This document shows, piece by piece, positions 27,642-36,258 of a stretch of 64,000 nucleotides of DNA. Each line of letters opens with the position of its first letter. The first letter of the stretch is position 1. Below the pieces are notes generated by a model that searched no databases, was not told the origin of the DNA, and was given only the letters and a program-made list of their open reading frames with translations. Origin of the DNA: Yersinia massiliensis (GTDB lineage: Bacteria > Pseudomonadota > Gammaproteobacteria > Enterobacterales > Enterobacteriaceae); assembly GCF_003048255.1 (NCBI RefSeq), contig NZ_CP028487.1, positions 4,464,001 through 4,528,000 on the forward strand, written 5' to 3'. Both the position numbers and the translations under genes were made by a program.

Positions 27642-29326
27642 GGTTGGCTTATGTAGTCTTGCAGGAACTTAACCGTACCGCTTAACTGGCTATCTTGGCG
27701 GTTTAGGCGTTCATTCTCAGAGAACTGGCGACCATCCCAAGATTCGTTTTCATCCAGTATCCGCGGCTGGATTAAGAAAATACGGATCATTTTCTGTTGG
27801 TTGTGCGCTCGGTATTTAAACAAATTCCCCAGCACCGGAATGTCACCTAATAGCGGAACCTGACTTTCGTTATCTTCGATCTGATCACGGGTATATCCGC
27901 CAATCAGTAGGCTATTGTCTCGTCCGATACGTGCGACGGTATTAATATTGGTGCGGTTAACCTGTGGTAATCCCTCAACATCAGACACTTTCCCCGACTT
28001 ATCGCGACTGAGCCCCCCATCTTCAATGTTAACTTCCATTTCCACACTGTTACCTGCGGAGAGACGAGGTAGCACGTTGATCATGGTGCCATAAGTCACC
28101 TGCTCCAAGGTCGCCACCCGCTCCCCCTCTACCCGAGTGTAGAAACTGGTGTTGTTATCAAATAGTGCAGGGACATTTTCCTGAGTCAAAATCACCGGAC
28201 GCGAAACAATGCGCGCATTACCGCTTTTACTGATAGCATCGATTTGAGCCAGAAAAGTCTTACTATCGGTCAAAGTGCTTCGGTTAAACGTCACCGCACC
28301 GCCACCCACACCTAAATTCCCGACTTCCCAGCGCACACCCAGATCATCCACTTTGCTGCGCACTACATCGATAATCCACAACGATAATTCCACCTGACTG
28401 CGGCTATTATCTAAGGTCTGTACCAGTTGGCGAACATAGCGAATTTGGTCTGGGCTTCCTTTCACCACCAAGCTATTGCTATCGGGATAGGCCACCAAAG
28501 AGAAGGGGCTTTTTCGAGCAGAAGAGTTAACCGTTTTTCTTGCTAAATCACCTCCCCCGTCAATGGATGGCGGCAACGGAAAACCAGCCTCGATAGGCTT
28601 AGCTTCATTTTCTTTAGGATGAATAGTCAGATTATTTTCTGAAGCACCGTTATCGCCCTGAAATAATGCATTCAATGACGATAGCATCCCAGGAATGGTG
28701 ATAGTCTGCCCGCGTTGGCTATAAGTACGGTCGGTTACCGAAGAATGCTTGAGTGGGATGACAGCTACCTCACCACCGGCTAAATCTTCCCGCTTAATGC
28801 GCTCGTCAAGATAGGCAGCAGCAGCACTAATCAACTCAACATATAAGGGTGGCCCTGAGACAAACAGTAAGCGGTTATCCCCTTGGGTACGAACAGGAAA
28901 GCGCTTATCAAAGATACCGGTTTTCTGAATATAGTTAAGAACCTGCGCACTACCAGCGGCTTGAGTGTGGACAATGACACTGCGCATTTCGCTGTTGTCA
29001 TACACATAAATACTCGCACCATCGTCATACCATACCAATGCCATACGGCGAGCCAGTGCTTTAAACATTTCATCAGCGTTTGCTAGATTAAAATTACCGG
29101 TTACTTTTTTCTCCGCAGCCAGCTTGCTAAGAATAATAGGCTTATTCAGCCGCTCAGCCACGGCATCAAACAATTTACCGACTTTGATATTACTGGCGAC
29201 AAAAGAATCACTCAGGTCTTCCTGATCAACCGGCATTGCCGTCACCACATTGGCACTCAATGGGCTAACCGTACCGGTCAATAATAAGAGTGATAAGCAA
29301 ATCACTCCTCGGTAATTAAATTTCAT
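27632..29326 (-). CDS. ysaC: T3SS outer-membrane secretin YsaC (SctC)
   Basis: The 564-residue protein has a signal peptide (residues 1-25). Periplasmic N domains include VIVHTQAAGSAQVLNYIQKT and SLVAYPDSNSLVVKGSPDQI. The C-terminal secretin domain has [17 protein letters not shown] near residue 505. Fifteen or so copies form the outer-membrane channel of the injectisome. A Gln/Asn-rich C-terminal tail probably binds a pilotin; the lipoprotein at 35802-36233 is a candidate. It overlaps the ysaE 3' end by 11 bases. Confidence 0.95.
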   Translation of the reverse strand: MKFNYRGVICLSLLLLTGTVSPLSANVVTAMPVDQEDLSDSFVASNIKVGKLFDAVAERLNKPIILSKLAAEKKVTGNFNLANADEMFKALARRMALVWYDDGASIYVYDNSEMRSVIVHTQAAGSAQVLNYIQKTGIFDKRFPVRTQGDNRLLFVSGPPLYVELISAAAAYLDERIKREDLAGGEVAVIPLKHSSVTDRTYSQRGQTITIPGMLSSLNALFQGDNGASENNLTIHPKENEAKPIEAGFPLPPSIDGGGDLARKTVNSSARKSPFSLVAYPDSNSLVVKGSPDQIRYVRQLVQTLDNSRSQVELSLWIIDVVRSKVDDLGVRWEVGNLGVGGGAVTFNRSTLTDSKTFLAQIDAISKSGNARIVSRPVILTQENVPALFDNNTSFYTRVEGERVATLEQVTYGTMINVLPRLSAGNSVEMEVNIEDGGLSRDKSGKVSDVEGLPQVNRTNINTVARIGRDNSLLIGGYTRDQIEDNESQVPLLGDIPVLGNLFKYRAHNQQKMIRIFLIQPRILDENESWDGRQFSENERLNRQDSQLSGTVKFLQDYISQPWQ

Positions 29327-30128
29327 GTAAAATCGCCTCCAGGCGTCGTATTTCTGAAGGCGTTAACCCCAGTTCTTTTTTAATATCATTGGTAAAATGA
29401 GAAGCGGAACAATATCCAGCATCAAGCCCTATATTCAGGATTGAGGCTTCACTTTCGATAAGCCGTAATACAGCAGAGGCCATCCGGACACTCATCATTT
29501 TCTTCTTGGCTGTATTATTAAAACTTTGTTTGTACAAATATCTGAAGTAAGCAGTAGACACACCATATCGTCCACTTAGGTAACTAATACTGACATTATT
29601 GACTTGCTCTGATGATGAAAGTAAGAAGCTCATTATTCCGTAAGCTTCATATTTACGTAATGATTGGCACCAAATATTGAATTCCGTTTGATGCCGTAAC
29701 ATTAAATCAGTAACAATATTATTAATTGATGGTTTTGCCGAATGCTCCGTAGGTTCAACGAAAATAACTTCTGGCCACGCTAAAGAAGCGGAAGTTTCAT
29801 TTCCTGTATTACGCAGTAATGATTTTCCCCGTGCTGAATCAATTGTGGCAATAATCTCGATTAAATGTGCCAGCGTGATGCTATCCACAGACCAATGATC
29901 CTGATTTCCCACTAAGCTATCGCAAATAAATAGCGAAGGTTGGGTTATTGCTATCTCTTTACCTGAATAACGGGAGTGAAACGTCAATGTACCGGACTTA
30001 TTTGTCGGTATCGCCAATACGAGTTGATCTTGTAAAGATAGGCAACGAGCCACTTGCTGAACTGAATTAAGTGGATCTACCGAATTACATCGCACTGCCG
30101 AATCATCATTATCGTGTTGTCCAATCAT
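29316..30128 (-). CDS. ysaE: AraC-family activator YsaE (InvF/MxiE-like)
   Basis: The 270-residue protein has a variable N-terminal domain and a C-terminal AraC double helix-turn-helix (about 165-268), with GLDAGYCSASHFTNDIKKEL as the second recognition region and GLTPSEIRR closing the domain. Like InvF with SicA, it works with the chaperone SycB to activate the sycB promoter. The frame is complete without any apparent slippage site. It is the first gene of the minus-strand operon and is divergent from the sctD operon. Confidence 0.92.
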   Translation of the reverse strand: MIGQHDNDDSAVRCNSVDPLNSVQQVARCLSLQDQLVLAIPTNKSGTLTFHSRYSGKEIAITQPSLFICDSLVGNQDHWSVDSITLAHLIEIIATIDSARGKSLLRNTGNETSASLAWPEVIFVEPTEHSAKPSINNIVTDLMLRHQTEFNIWCQSLRKYEAYGIMSFLLSSSEQVNNVSISYLSGRYGVSTAYFRYLYKQSFNNTAKKKMMSVRMASAVLRLIESEASILNIGLDAGYCSASHFTNDIKKELGLTPSEIRRLEAILHEI

Positions 30129-30321
30129 TGCCCTTTTTCTCTGTCGTTATTCAAGTGCGACAATGCTGAGCGATCATCGCGACATCTCAAATGGAATAGT
30201 TCGGAATAGCCTGTACTGCAGTCATTAATCCAAAGAGTCAGAACAATTAAGTTCGATTCCGCTGACAGAAAATTCAGTTTAGGGTCTACTCGTCATCAAT
30301 TTGGTACAACGAGAAAGAATT
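30129..30321. promoter_or_regulatory. Divergent promoter region between ysaE and sctD
   Basis: This 193-base gap separates the two main T3SS structural operons, which run in opposite directions. It should hold both promoters and the YsrR binding site. I see no strong repeat or consensus box in it, so specific sites cannot be placed. Confidence 0.5.
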
Positions 30322-31524
30322 ATGAAAGACACGGCTAATAGCGTCTGCGTAATGAAAATTGCCAGTGGGCCACTCAGTAGCAACGAATTAATGCTAAAAG
30401 TTGATAATCATCGAATCATTATTGGCCCGGAACAACAGTATCGGACTGAAACCAATGATGATGGGTTTACAACTTACTTTTTGCCTAGTGAACAGGGCAA
30501 CTATGAGATAGCAATCATATCGGATGACCGCGAGGAAACGTCTGAAATTGCTAGCACAGAAGGGCTTTATCTGACTTTAAGCGGTGATTGCCCTGAGACT
30601 AAGCAACCCATCACTTTTCAGGAGTTGATGTTAGCTGAACATTTTCCAGTCGTGATTAAAATGTTGGAAACGCCTTGGAATAAGCAAGAGATCTCCTCCC
30701 TTACGACACAAATGATCGTTGAGGATGAAACAGAGAGCGTATCTCGCAACCTCATCACACAGAATAAGTTTCACCCTGCTTTTGTGGCCGCTAGTGTGTT
30801 GGTTGTTCTTGCTGCCTTTATCGGCTGGCAAGTCCTTACCTACAATACTGAGGCAAAAAAAGTAAAAACATTGGAAACGCTGCTTCAGGGCAGTACTTCA
30901 CCACTGACTGTCACAACCAGCGGAAATGGTCAAAGCTTAGTGTTAGTCAAAACGCAGCGTGATCTGGATTGGAGCACGCAACGTTTACTTAAAGAGCATT
31001 ACCAAGAACCCGTTATCGTAAAAAAAATTAGTGCCTTGGAAGATGAAATTGAAAACCAATTAAGCGGTATTTTGCCAGGACTATTAAAGGTCGACTTATC
31101 ATTGCCTTGCAAACCTGTGATTCGTCGGTTGAATACTCATATTTCTGAATTGGATAATAAGCGTATTCAGCAAACACTGACCCATTCTGTTGCCTGCGCT
31201 ACCCGCAGTGAAATGGAACAATATTCATCTAAAGCGTTATTCGAAAAAGCGGAGCAAGGCTTAACGAAAAGTAATGTTCCTTGGCGAGTCGCTAATAAAA
31301 ATAGTTCTCCTATATTTATTATTAATGCCAATCTGAACGATAAGCAAACACTGTCGGCTATTAATTTTGCCGATGAATATACAAAAAAATGGGGGGCACG
31401 CCATATTCAATTTTCTATTTCCCTGACAACAGATCATATTGCGGGGAAATCTTTCGTCAATAATGAAAACGGCTATGTGCTGTTAGGCAATAACCACTGG
31501 TACTTTAAGCCAGTATCATTCTAA
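30322..31524 (+). CDS. sctD: T3SS inner-membrane ring protein SctD (PrgH/MxiG family)
   Basis: The ATG at 30322 with GAGAAAG upstream gives 400 residues; a TTG seven codons earlier is less likely. A cytoplasmic FHA-like domain covers residues 1-140. One membrane helix lies near 157-180 (FVAASVLVVLAAFIGWQVLT), and the periplasmic ring-building region fills the rest, as in PrgH. It forms the outer part of the inner-membrane ring with SctJ. It is the first gene of the plus-strand prg/org-like operon. Confidence 0.88.
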   Translation: MKDTANSVCVMKIASGPLSSNELMLKVDNHRIIIGPEQQYRTETNDDGFTTYFLPSEQGNYEIAIISDDREETSEIASTEGLYLTLSGDCPETKQPITFQELMLAEHFPVVIKMLETPWNKQEISSLTTQMIVEDETESVSRNLITQNKFHPAFVAASVLVVLAAFIGWQVLTYNTEAKKVKTLETLLQGSTSPLTVTTSGNGQSLVLVKTQRDLDWSTQRLLKEHYQEPVIVKKISALEDEIENQLSGILPGLLKVDLSLPCKPVIRRLNTHISELDNKRIQQTLTHSVACATRSEMEQYSSKALFEKAEQGLTKSNVPWRVANKNSSPIFIINANLNDKQTLSAINFADEYTKKWGARHIQFSISLTTDHIAGKSFVNNENGYVLLGNNHWYFKPVSF

Positions 31525-31552
31525 AACCACTACTTAATAACAAGGACTTATC

Positions 31553-31858
31553 ATGCCAATCGCTGGACTAGAATCAAACGGAAACTGGAAAACATCTGAA
31601 TATGAAAAAGTTGATGCAACGTCAACGGCAAACTGGGGGATGACATATCGTAGCGGTGCGCTATTAAATACCCGAGTTCAAGCATTAGCCGATGAACTGA
31701 AAGCTGCGCTTGAAAATCCTAATAATGAAATGGACAACCCCATTGTTTTGGCAAAAATATCCGCACTTAATGGCCACTATAATGGAGCACGGCAAGCACA
31801 AAGCAATATCATGAAGTCAATTAAAGACACTTCCCAAGCTATCATTCGTAATATGTAA
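31553..31858 (+). CDS. ysaG: T3SS needle filament protein YsaG (SctF)
   Basis: The 101-residue protein is a PrgI/MxiH-type needle subunit. The C-terminal helical hairpin holds NPNNEMDNPIVLAKISALNG with the conserved P-x-x-P-like turn and hydrophobic heptads, ending in SQAIIRNM. It is about 20 residues longer than PrgI, with the extra part at the N-terminus. It has no signal peptide because it is exported by its own machine. It lies between sctD and the rod gene. Confidence 0.88.
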   Translation: MPIAGLESNGNWKTSEYEKVDATSTANWGMTYRSGALLNTRVQALADELKAALENPNNEMDNPIVLAKISALNGHYNGARQAQSNIMKSIKDTSQAIIRNM

Positions 31859-31926
31859 CGATATCATCATTACGCAATATTACTTTTTTCATTAATGGTA
31901 TATTGCGTAATAACTAAGGATTTTTA

Positions 31927-32229
31927 ATGTCAATGTTTATTAATCTCACGCCTGCTTTGGCACCTGCCACAGAAAATCATATTCCGTCAGTGGGTATCAA
32001 TAGCCCTGTAGAAGATCGCGTCAGAAGCTTGTTTGCCAGTTATAGTGTGACAGCCAGTAATGAAAAGGCGGCCATTATTAATCAAGTCAACAATGGGGAT
32101 GCAACAAACCCCGCAGAGTTATTACAGTTACAAAATCGTGTCGGTAATTATAGTCTCGCGATCAATATGATTAGCACACTGACGCACAAAAGTGTTTCCG
32201 CTATCGATTCCGTATTAAAAGCCCAGTAA
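31927..32229 (+). CDS. sctI: T3SS inner rod protein SctI (PrgJ family)
   Basis: The 100-residue protein sits in the prgJ position. Its C-terminal helices include NPAELLQLQNRVGNYSLAIN, and the end KSVSAIDSVLKAQ follows the rod family pattern (stretch LQ-N-Y-A near the C-terminus). It builds the inner rod that connects the export gate to the needle. It starts 68 bases after the needle gene and ends three bases before sctJ. Confidence 0.87.
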   Translation: MSMFINLTPALAPATENHIPSVGINSPVEDRVRSLFASYSVTASNEKAAIINQVNNGDATNPAELLQLQNRVGNYSLAINMISTLTHKSVSAIDSVLKAQ

Positions 32230-32232
32230 ACC

Positions 32233-32976
32233 ATGAATAGGCTAAATAAATTACTGATAATCTCCGCTCTTGGGTTATTAGGTGGTTGTGATAACCAAGT
32301 ACTGCTCACGGAATTAAGCCAGCGCCAAAGCAATGAAGTGCTGGCCGTTCTACAAGAGAACGGTGTGGAAGGTACGCGCAGAGAAAACGGTAAACTTGGG
32401 AGTTCAATCAAAGTGGCACGTGGCGATTTTGTCACTGCTGTCGATTTGTTACGTCTGTATAATTTACCTTCTAAGGAACAGGTTGAGATTATTCAAGCTT
32501 TTCCAGGGGACTCGCTTGTCGCCTCTCCTCAAGCGGAACGCTCACGTTTGCTTTCTTTGATAGAACAACGCTTGCAACAGTCGCTATTGACCATCCCAGG
32601 TGTGGTTAATGCCAGAGTACATGTGAGTTACCCCTTAAGTAGCAATAACCGGACCAAGCAGCTTCAACAAGTTTCAAGTCTGGTGACCTATGCCGGAAAT
32701 GAAGATCCAAAACAGATGATGAATAAAATTAAGTTATTCCTCACTAACAGTTTTACAGAGGCCAGCTACGATAATGTCTCTGTGGTTGTGGTCGAACGCC
32801 CACCCTTGCAGCGCCAAGTCAGTCATGAGACGAAGTCATCGCTTTTACCCGTTCTATTAGCTTCTATTGCGGCCACGCTGGTAGCCGGTACTAGCATTCT
32901 GTTGTTACTTCGCCGCCGTAAGCAGCAGAGTAATACGGATGAATTACCCTCAGTCAGCGCAGAGCAAAAATCATGA
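32233..32976 (+). CDS. ysaJ: T3SS inner-ring lipoprotein YsaJ (SctJ, PrgK family)
   Basis: The 247-residue protein has a lipoprotein signal (LGLLGGC, Cys19) and YscJ/FliF-like ring domains. These include LSQRQSNEVLAVLQENGVEG and RLQQSLLTIPGVVNARVHVS. A C-terminal membrane helix lies near 205-228 (VLLASIAATLVAGTSILLLL). It forms the inner of two inner-membrane rings with SctD. It overlaps sctK by four bases. Confidence 0.94.
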   Translation: MNRLNKLLIISALGLLGGCDNQVLLTELSQRQSNEVLAVLQENGVEGTRRENGKLGSSIKVARGDFVTAVDLLRLYNLPSKEQVEIIQAFPGDSLVASPQAERSRLLSLIEQRLQQSLLTIPGVVNARVHVSYPLSSNNRTKQLQQVSSLVTYAGNEDPKQMMNKIKLFLTNSFTEASYDNVSVVVVERPPLQRQVSHETKSSLLPVLLASIAATLVAGTSILLLLRRRKQQSNTDELPSVSAEQKS

Positions 32977-33521
32977 CGGTGTCTCCTTACCAGTCAACCT
33001 TCCCATGCCAGCATGAAATTATGCTGGCACCTGGGCATTACTTTCATGTGGAGCATAGCCAAGTCGATTACCTTGCTCTACCACCGCCATTGCAGCGAGC
33101 CCATAACCATCGTTTGCTGATGCAGTATCAACTCCCGATGCCAGATAGAAATACGCTGATGTTGCCGGACTTTATGGCTAACAAGTGGACGGATATCCCT
33201 AAGGTCGCTTGGGCGTTAGGCATACTTATGCATCCATTGCCACTGCCGTGGTGGGCAAAGACCTCCTACTATGCTGGGCTGCATCACCATCTCAGTGACG
33301 ATTTCCGACAACCACAACAGGAGCCGCCAAATCCACAAACGCTCCTCACCGCAGGAGCGGTTCAAATACTGGCAGGGCTGGCCCCCTTTGGTTCTGCATA
33401 CACTACGCGTGCCAGTTACATGTTCAGTTCCGCAAGCCGAGAATTAATGAATGTTCCAGTGAAAAAGGCACTCCCCTGGAATGTAATAGAAGGAGCTTTC
33501 CGTTATGTCCGAGAAAACTGA
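32973..33521 (+). CDS. sctK: T3SS sorting-platform adaptor SctK (OrgA/MxiK family)
   Basis: The 182-residue cytoplasmic protein overlaps the sctJ stop (ATGA) and lies in the orgA/mxiK position. It has aromatic- and His-rich sequence, for example MHPLPLPWWAKTSYYAGLHH, as seen in this family. SctK links the SctQ pods to the cytoplasmic face of SctD. Family similarity is low, so position carries much of the call. Its 3' end overlaps sctL by 17 bases. Confidence 0.8.
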   Translation: MTVSPYQSTFPCQHEIMLAPGHYFHVEHSQVDYLALPPPLQRAHNHRLLMQYQLPMPDRNTLMLPDFMANKWTDIPKVAWALGILMHPLPLPWWAKTSYYAGLHHHLSDDFRQPQQEPPNPQTLLTAGAVQILAGLAPFGSAYTTRASYMFSSASRELMNVPVKKALPWNVIEGAFRYVREN

Positions 33522-34227
33522 ATTCGATATCCATCAAACAGCGCAAGAGAAGGTGCTCATTAAGCATCAGGTGATGAAAGCATCGCGCTTTAAGAAGATG
33601 CTGACAGAACAAGCCCGAAAACAAGCGGCGACGACTTGCCAAATAGCGCAACAGGAAGCAAATGAAATACGCCGCATTGCCTATCAGGAAGGGTATCAGC
33701 ATGGGCTGCAAAAATTATTAGCAGATCTATTGCAGGGGCTAGAGTCTAGCCAAAATCAATATCAGCAGATATTGCTCCGTAGTGAAGCAAAGTTGCAAAA
33801 GCTGTTGGCAGAAATTTTTAGTGACAAGCGCGTTTTTGAGATCGTCAGTGAGCACTTTCTTCAGCTCCATCCTGAATCGTCACCGATCCAAATATATCTT
33901 CCGCCTGCATTGCTGAAAAAACTTAAACCCGCACTGGCGCAGAGACAACACATCAACGCTCTCGCAGGAGCAGAGGAAAGTATTGCCTTGGAAATCGATA
34001 ATGAAATCATTCATTTCTCGCCAGAAAGTGCAGTACAAAATACGGTACCACACATATTTACCCCTTCTGCACGCTGTACCATTCTACAAGCCAGAAAGGA
34101 CATGTATCACAATCTTACGGAACAACTGAGCCAATCAGGAGCACTCAATGACTCTACCCATACTTCATTCCGCATTAAAAATGGCAGCAGCAACGGTCCA
34201 AAACTCGAAACCGGCACCTCAGAGTAA
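33505..34227 (+). CDS. sctL: T3SS ATPase stator SctL (OrgB/MxiL family)
   Basis: The 240-residue protein has a long Ala/Gln-rich helix (residues 30-95, KKMLTEQARKQAATTCQIAQ) and a C-terminal domain. This is the FliH/SctL plan of a stator that connects the ATPase to the C-ring pods. AGGAG lies 12 bases before its ATG. The next gene starts 80 bases before its stop in another frame. Confidence 0.82.
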   Translation: MSEKTEFDIHQTAQEKVLIKHQVMKASRFKKMLTEQARKQAATTCQIAQQEANEIRRIAYQEGYQHGLQKLLADLLQGLESSQNQYQQILLRSEAKLQKLLAEIFSDKRVFEIVSEHFLQLHPESSPIQIYLPPALLKKLKPALAQRQHINALAGAEESIALEIDNEIIHFSPESAVQNTVPHIFTPSARCTILQARKDMYHNLTEQLSQSGALNDSTHTSFRIKNGSSNGPKLETGTSE

Positions 34228-34651
34228 TAATATCCACCTTCGCGTCACTAAAGCGTGGCAGGAAAATGTATCGAGTACACCAGAAGCAATGAAACCAAAT
34301 CAGCTAAATGTTCAGCCTAAAATTTCCGCTAGCGAACAATCTGCTATCAATAAGTTCATTGAAAGTTTACACGCCACACAAGATAAAAAAGACCTTTTTG
34401 TTCTTCTCAGTAAACAACTAAGGGGCTTATCAGCCACTGAACATGAGAAATTTATTGATGGTCTGCTCAATACACTGAAAATATCTGAGCACCCTGGGGA
34501 TCAAACCTTACTGAAAGAAAAATTTAATCCCGCATATGCGATGTATTATGCAAACAGCATGTTCGTCACCCAAATAAATCAAGACATACTATCAAAATTC
34601 GGTCAAGTATCGAAAGATGATGACGACGACGACGATTTTGATGAAATTTAA
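34148..34651 (+). CDS. Protein in the orgC position with acidic C-terminal tail
   Basis: This 167-residue protein overlaps sctL by 80 bases. The ATG at 34148 has an AGGAG ribosome binding site six bases upstream, which supports the long overlap. No membrane segment or signal peptide is seen. The middle is helical (KDLFVLLSKQLRGLSATEHE) and the end is a run of seven Asp followed by FDEI. Salmonella orgC lies in the same place and encodes a secreted protein that promotes needle assembly; I cannot claim sequence homology. A role as an early secreted factor or chaperone-like protein is a guess from context. Confidence 0.65.
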   Translation: MTLPILHSALKMAAATVQNSKPAPQSNNIHLRVTKAWQENVSSTPEAMKPNQLNVQPKISASEQSAINKFIESLHATQDKKDLFVLLSKQLRGLSATEHEKFIDGLLNTLKISEHPGDQTLLKEKFNPAYAMYYANSMFVTQINQDILSKFGQVSKDDDDDDDFDEI

Positions 34652-34663
34652 AATAACTTTACT

Positions 34664-35140
34664 ATGAAAATTATTACTTACGCTTTATTAGCCATTATTT
34701 TTCTGAGTTCATTTGTTGCCCAAGCGTCCTGCTTATCTAAAGCCGCCATTCGCTGGAATGTACCAGAGATCATTCTCGAAGCCATTATTCAACAAGAGTC
34801 TAGTGGACGACCTGAGGCGCTTAATCTTAATAAAAATGGTAGCTATGATTATGGTCTAATGCAGATTAATTCAATTAATTTTGAAAGCCTTAAGTCACTA
34901 GGCATTATTACTCATGAGAAAATGTTGATGCAGCCTTGCATTAACATCCAAGCTGGCGCTTATTTGCTGAGTCAGAAGTTTAATAAGTATGGTTATAGCT
35001 GGCGAGCCGTCGGGGCTTATCATTCAGAAACCCCCCATTACAGAGATAATTATGCCAATAAAATCATGAAAATAGTCCAAGACACGCCAACTTTACCCGT
35101 TAAAACGACATCACTATTGGCATCCTCCACAACATTTTGA
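34664..35140 (+). CDS. IagB-like T3SS lytic transglycosylase
   Basis: The 158-residue protein has a signal peptide (1-22). An SLT domain follows, with catalytic Glu45 in IIQQESSGRP and the family motif YDYGLMQINS near residue 65. YRDNYANKIMK closes the domain. It matches IagB/IpgF, which cut peptidoglycan so the injectisome can span the cell wall. It starts 13 bases after the previous stop and ends the plus-strand structural operon; a hairpin follows. Confidence 0.9.
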   Translation: MKIITYALLAIIFLSSFVAQASCLSKAAIRWNVPEIILEAIIQQESSGRPEALNLNKNGSYDYGLMQINSINFESLKSLGIITHEKMLMQPCINIQAGAYLLSQKFNKYGYSWRAVGAYHSETPHYRDNYANKIMKIVQDTPTLPVKTTSLLASSTTF

Positions 35141-35184
35141 TACCTTTGTGCGCCGCAACAAAGAGAATACTTGAATGGCCTGTG

Positions 35185-35219
35185 GAATACTCTCCATAGG
35201 CATAGAGAGTACTCTGTTT
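35185..35219 (+). terminator. Probable terminator after the sctD-iagB operon
   Basis: GAATACTCTC (35185-35194) pairs with GAGAGTACTC (35205-35214), ten pairs with one G-T, around a ten-base loop, followed by TGTTTA. It lies 45 bases after the transglycosylase stop and ahead of the regulator gene. Confidence 0.5.
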
Positions 35220-35326
35220 AATGTATGAAATAAGGCGATCTTAGTGGGTCACCATTGAGAAGCATACATATTGGTTGTATAAGATACGCCAGATATTCGG
35301 CAAACTTATACAATCAGGAAATTATC

Positions 35327-35797
35327 ATGGTCAACGATCAAACCAATTCATGTATTACTGTGTTATGCGAAGATGTCATTTTTAATCCTTTAAAACGAAC
35401 TCTTTCTCGTGAGAATAATACCATTTCTCTTTCAGAGAGTGAGTCTTGCTTATTAAAAATGTTGCTGGAAAACACCTGTAGCAAAAGAGAGGTTATGTAT
35501 GAAATCTGGGAGAAGCGCGGCGTCATTGTTACGGAAAGTAGTTATTATAAGCTCGTTAGGCAATTACGCAGTTCGTTTAAGAAGGCAAGTTTAGACGAAG
35601 GATTGATTACGACGTTACCAAGGATTGGTATTTTATATACCGGAACTAAAAAAACGCACATTGCCCATAAAGCAACAATAGAAACTACGCAGCGTAACAA
35701 CACCCCACAGAGAAGTATTATCGATAAAGCGATTACATTCGGTACTTTTGCTATTGCTGCTGGTTTTTCTTTCTTATATGTCTTAACAGTAGGATAA
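35327..35797 (+). CDS. Membrane-anchored ToxR-like winged-helix regulator
   Basis: The ATG at 35327 follows CAGGAA and gives 156 residues; the longer TTG frame lacks support. The N-terminal part is an OmpR/ToxR-type winged helix (about 10-105), with SESESCLLKMLLENTCSKRE and the wing region TTLPRIGILYTG. One C-terminal membrane helix follows (about 133-153, FGTFAIAAGFSFLYVLT) with only a few residues beyond it, so no periplasmic sensor domain exists. It lies between the structural operon and ysrR and probably regulates Ysa genes or a nearby target. It resembles the soluble regulator before gspC. I do not recognise a named Ysa gene. Confidence 0.75.
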   Translation: MVNDQTNSCITVLCEDVIFNPLKRTLSRENNTISLSESESCLLKMLLENTCSKREVMYEIWEKRGVIVTESSYYKLVRQLRSSFKKASLDEGLITTLPRIGILYTGTKKTHIAHKATIETTQRNNTPQRSIIDKAITFGTFAIAAGFSFLYVLTVG

Positions 35798-35801
35798 CAC
35801 C

Positions 35802-36233
35802 ATGTACGCCCTTAATATTTCTGCTAAAGACTATTTCCGCTGCCTCATTCTATTTATAACGGTAACTTTATCCGGCTGCGCTCATATTTCTGAAATGAGC
35901 TTAAGCAATAAGAGTTATTACCTTGAAGGAAATATTCAGAACTTTAATCAGAAAATACCTGAAGATGCCACAGTAACCTTATCAGTGACGCAGAGTAAGA
36001 TCGCGGGAGAGAAGGAATTCCCTTTCCGGGATTATATTTTTCTGACTCAATCGGAAAGTAAGAAGATTCCATTTCGCTTAGCGTTACACAATGAGTTATC
36101 CTCGTTATCACATCAGCTCAGTATCAGTGTCAGGGTAGAGAAAGACGGAAAACTTATTATGATGAGCGATAAGCTAACACCGCTCACAGATCAACCTGAT
36201 AAGAAGTTAACACTGATAGTGCACAACAGTTAG
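35802..36233 (+). CDS. YscW/YbaY-like lipoprotein, probable secretin pilotin
   Basis: The 143-residue protein has a lipoprotein signal with lipobox LSGC (Cys26). A beta-rich domain follows, with YYLEGNIQNFNQKIPEDATVT and LALHNELSSLSHQLSISVRV. This is the pattern of the YbaY/YscW lipoprotein family. YscW is the pilotin that brings a T3SS secretin to the outer membrane. No InvH- or MxiM-like gene is seen elsewhere in the window, so this could pilot YsaC. It begins four bases after the regulator and 25 bases before ysrR, so it may be co-transcribed with both. Confidence 0.7.
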   Translation: MYALNISAKDYFRCLILFITVTLSGCAHISEMSLSNKSYYLEGNIQNFNQKIPEDATVTLSVTQSKIAGEKEFPFRDYIFLTQSESKKIPFRLALHNELSSLSHQLSISVRVEKDGKLIMMSDKLTPLTDQPDKKLTLIVHNS

Positions 36234-36258
36234 CATTTACCTCTTTCTTGAGGCTTCA

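Noticed and set aside
29316..30128. Transcript slippage in ysaE as in Shigella mxiE
   Set aside because: The reading frame is complete over all domains and no long A or T run interrupts it.
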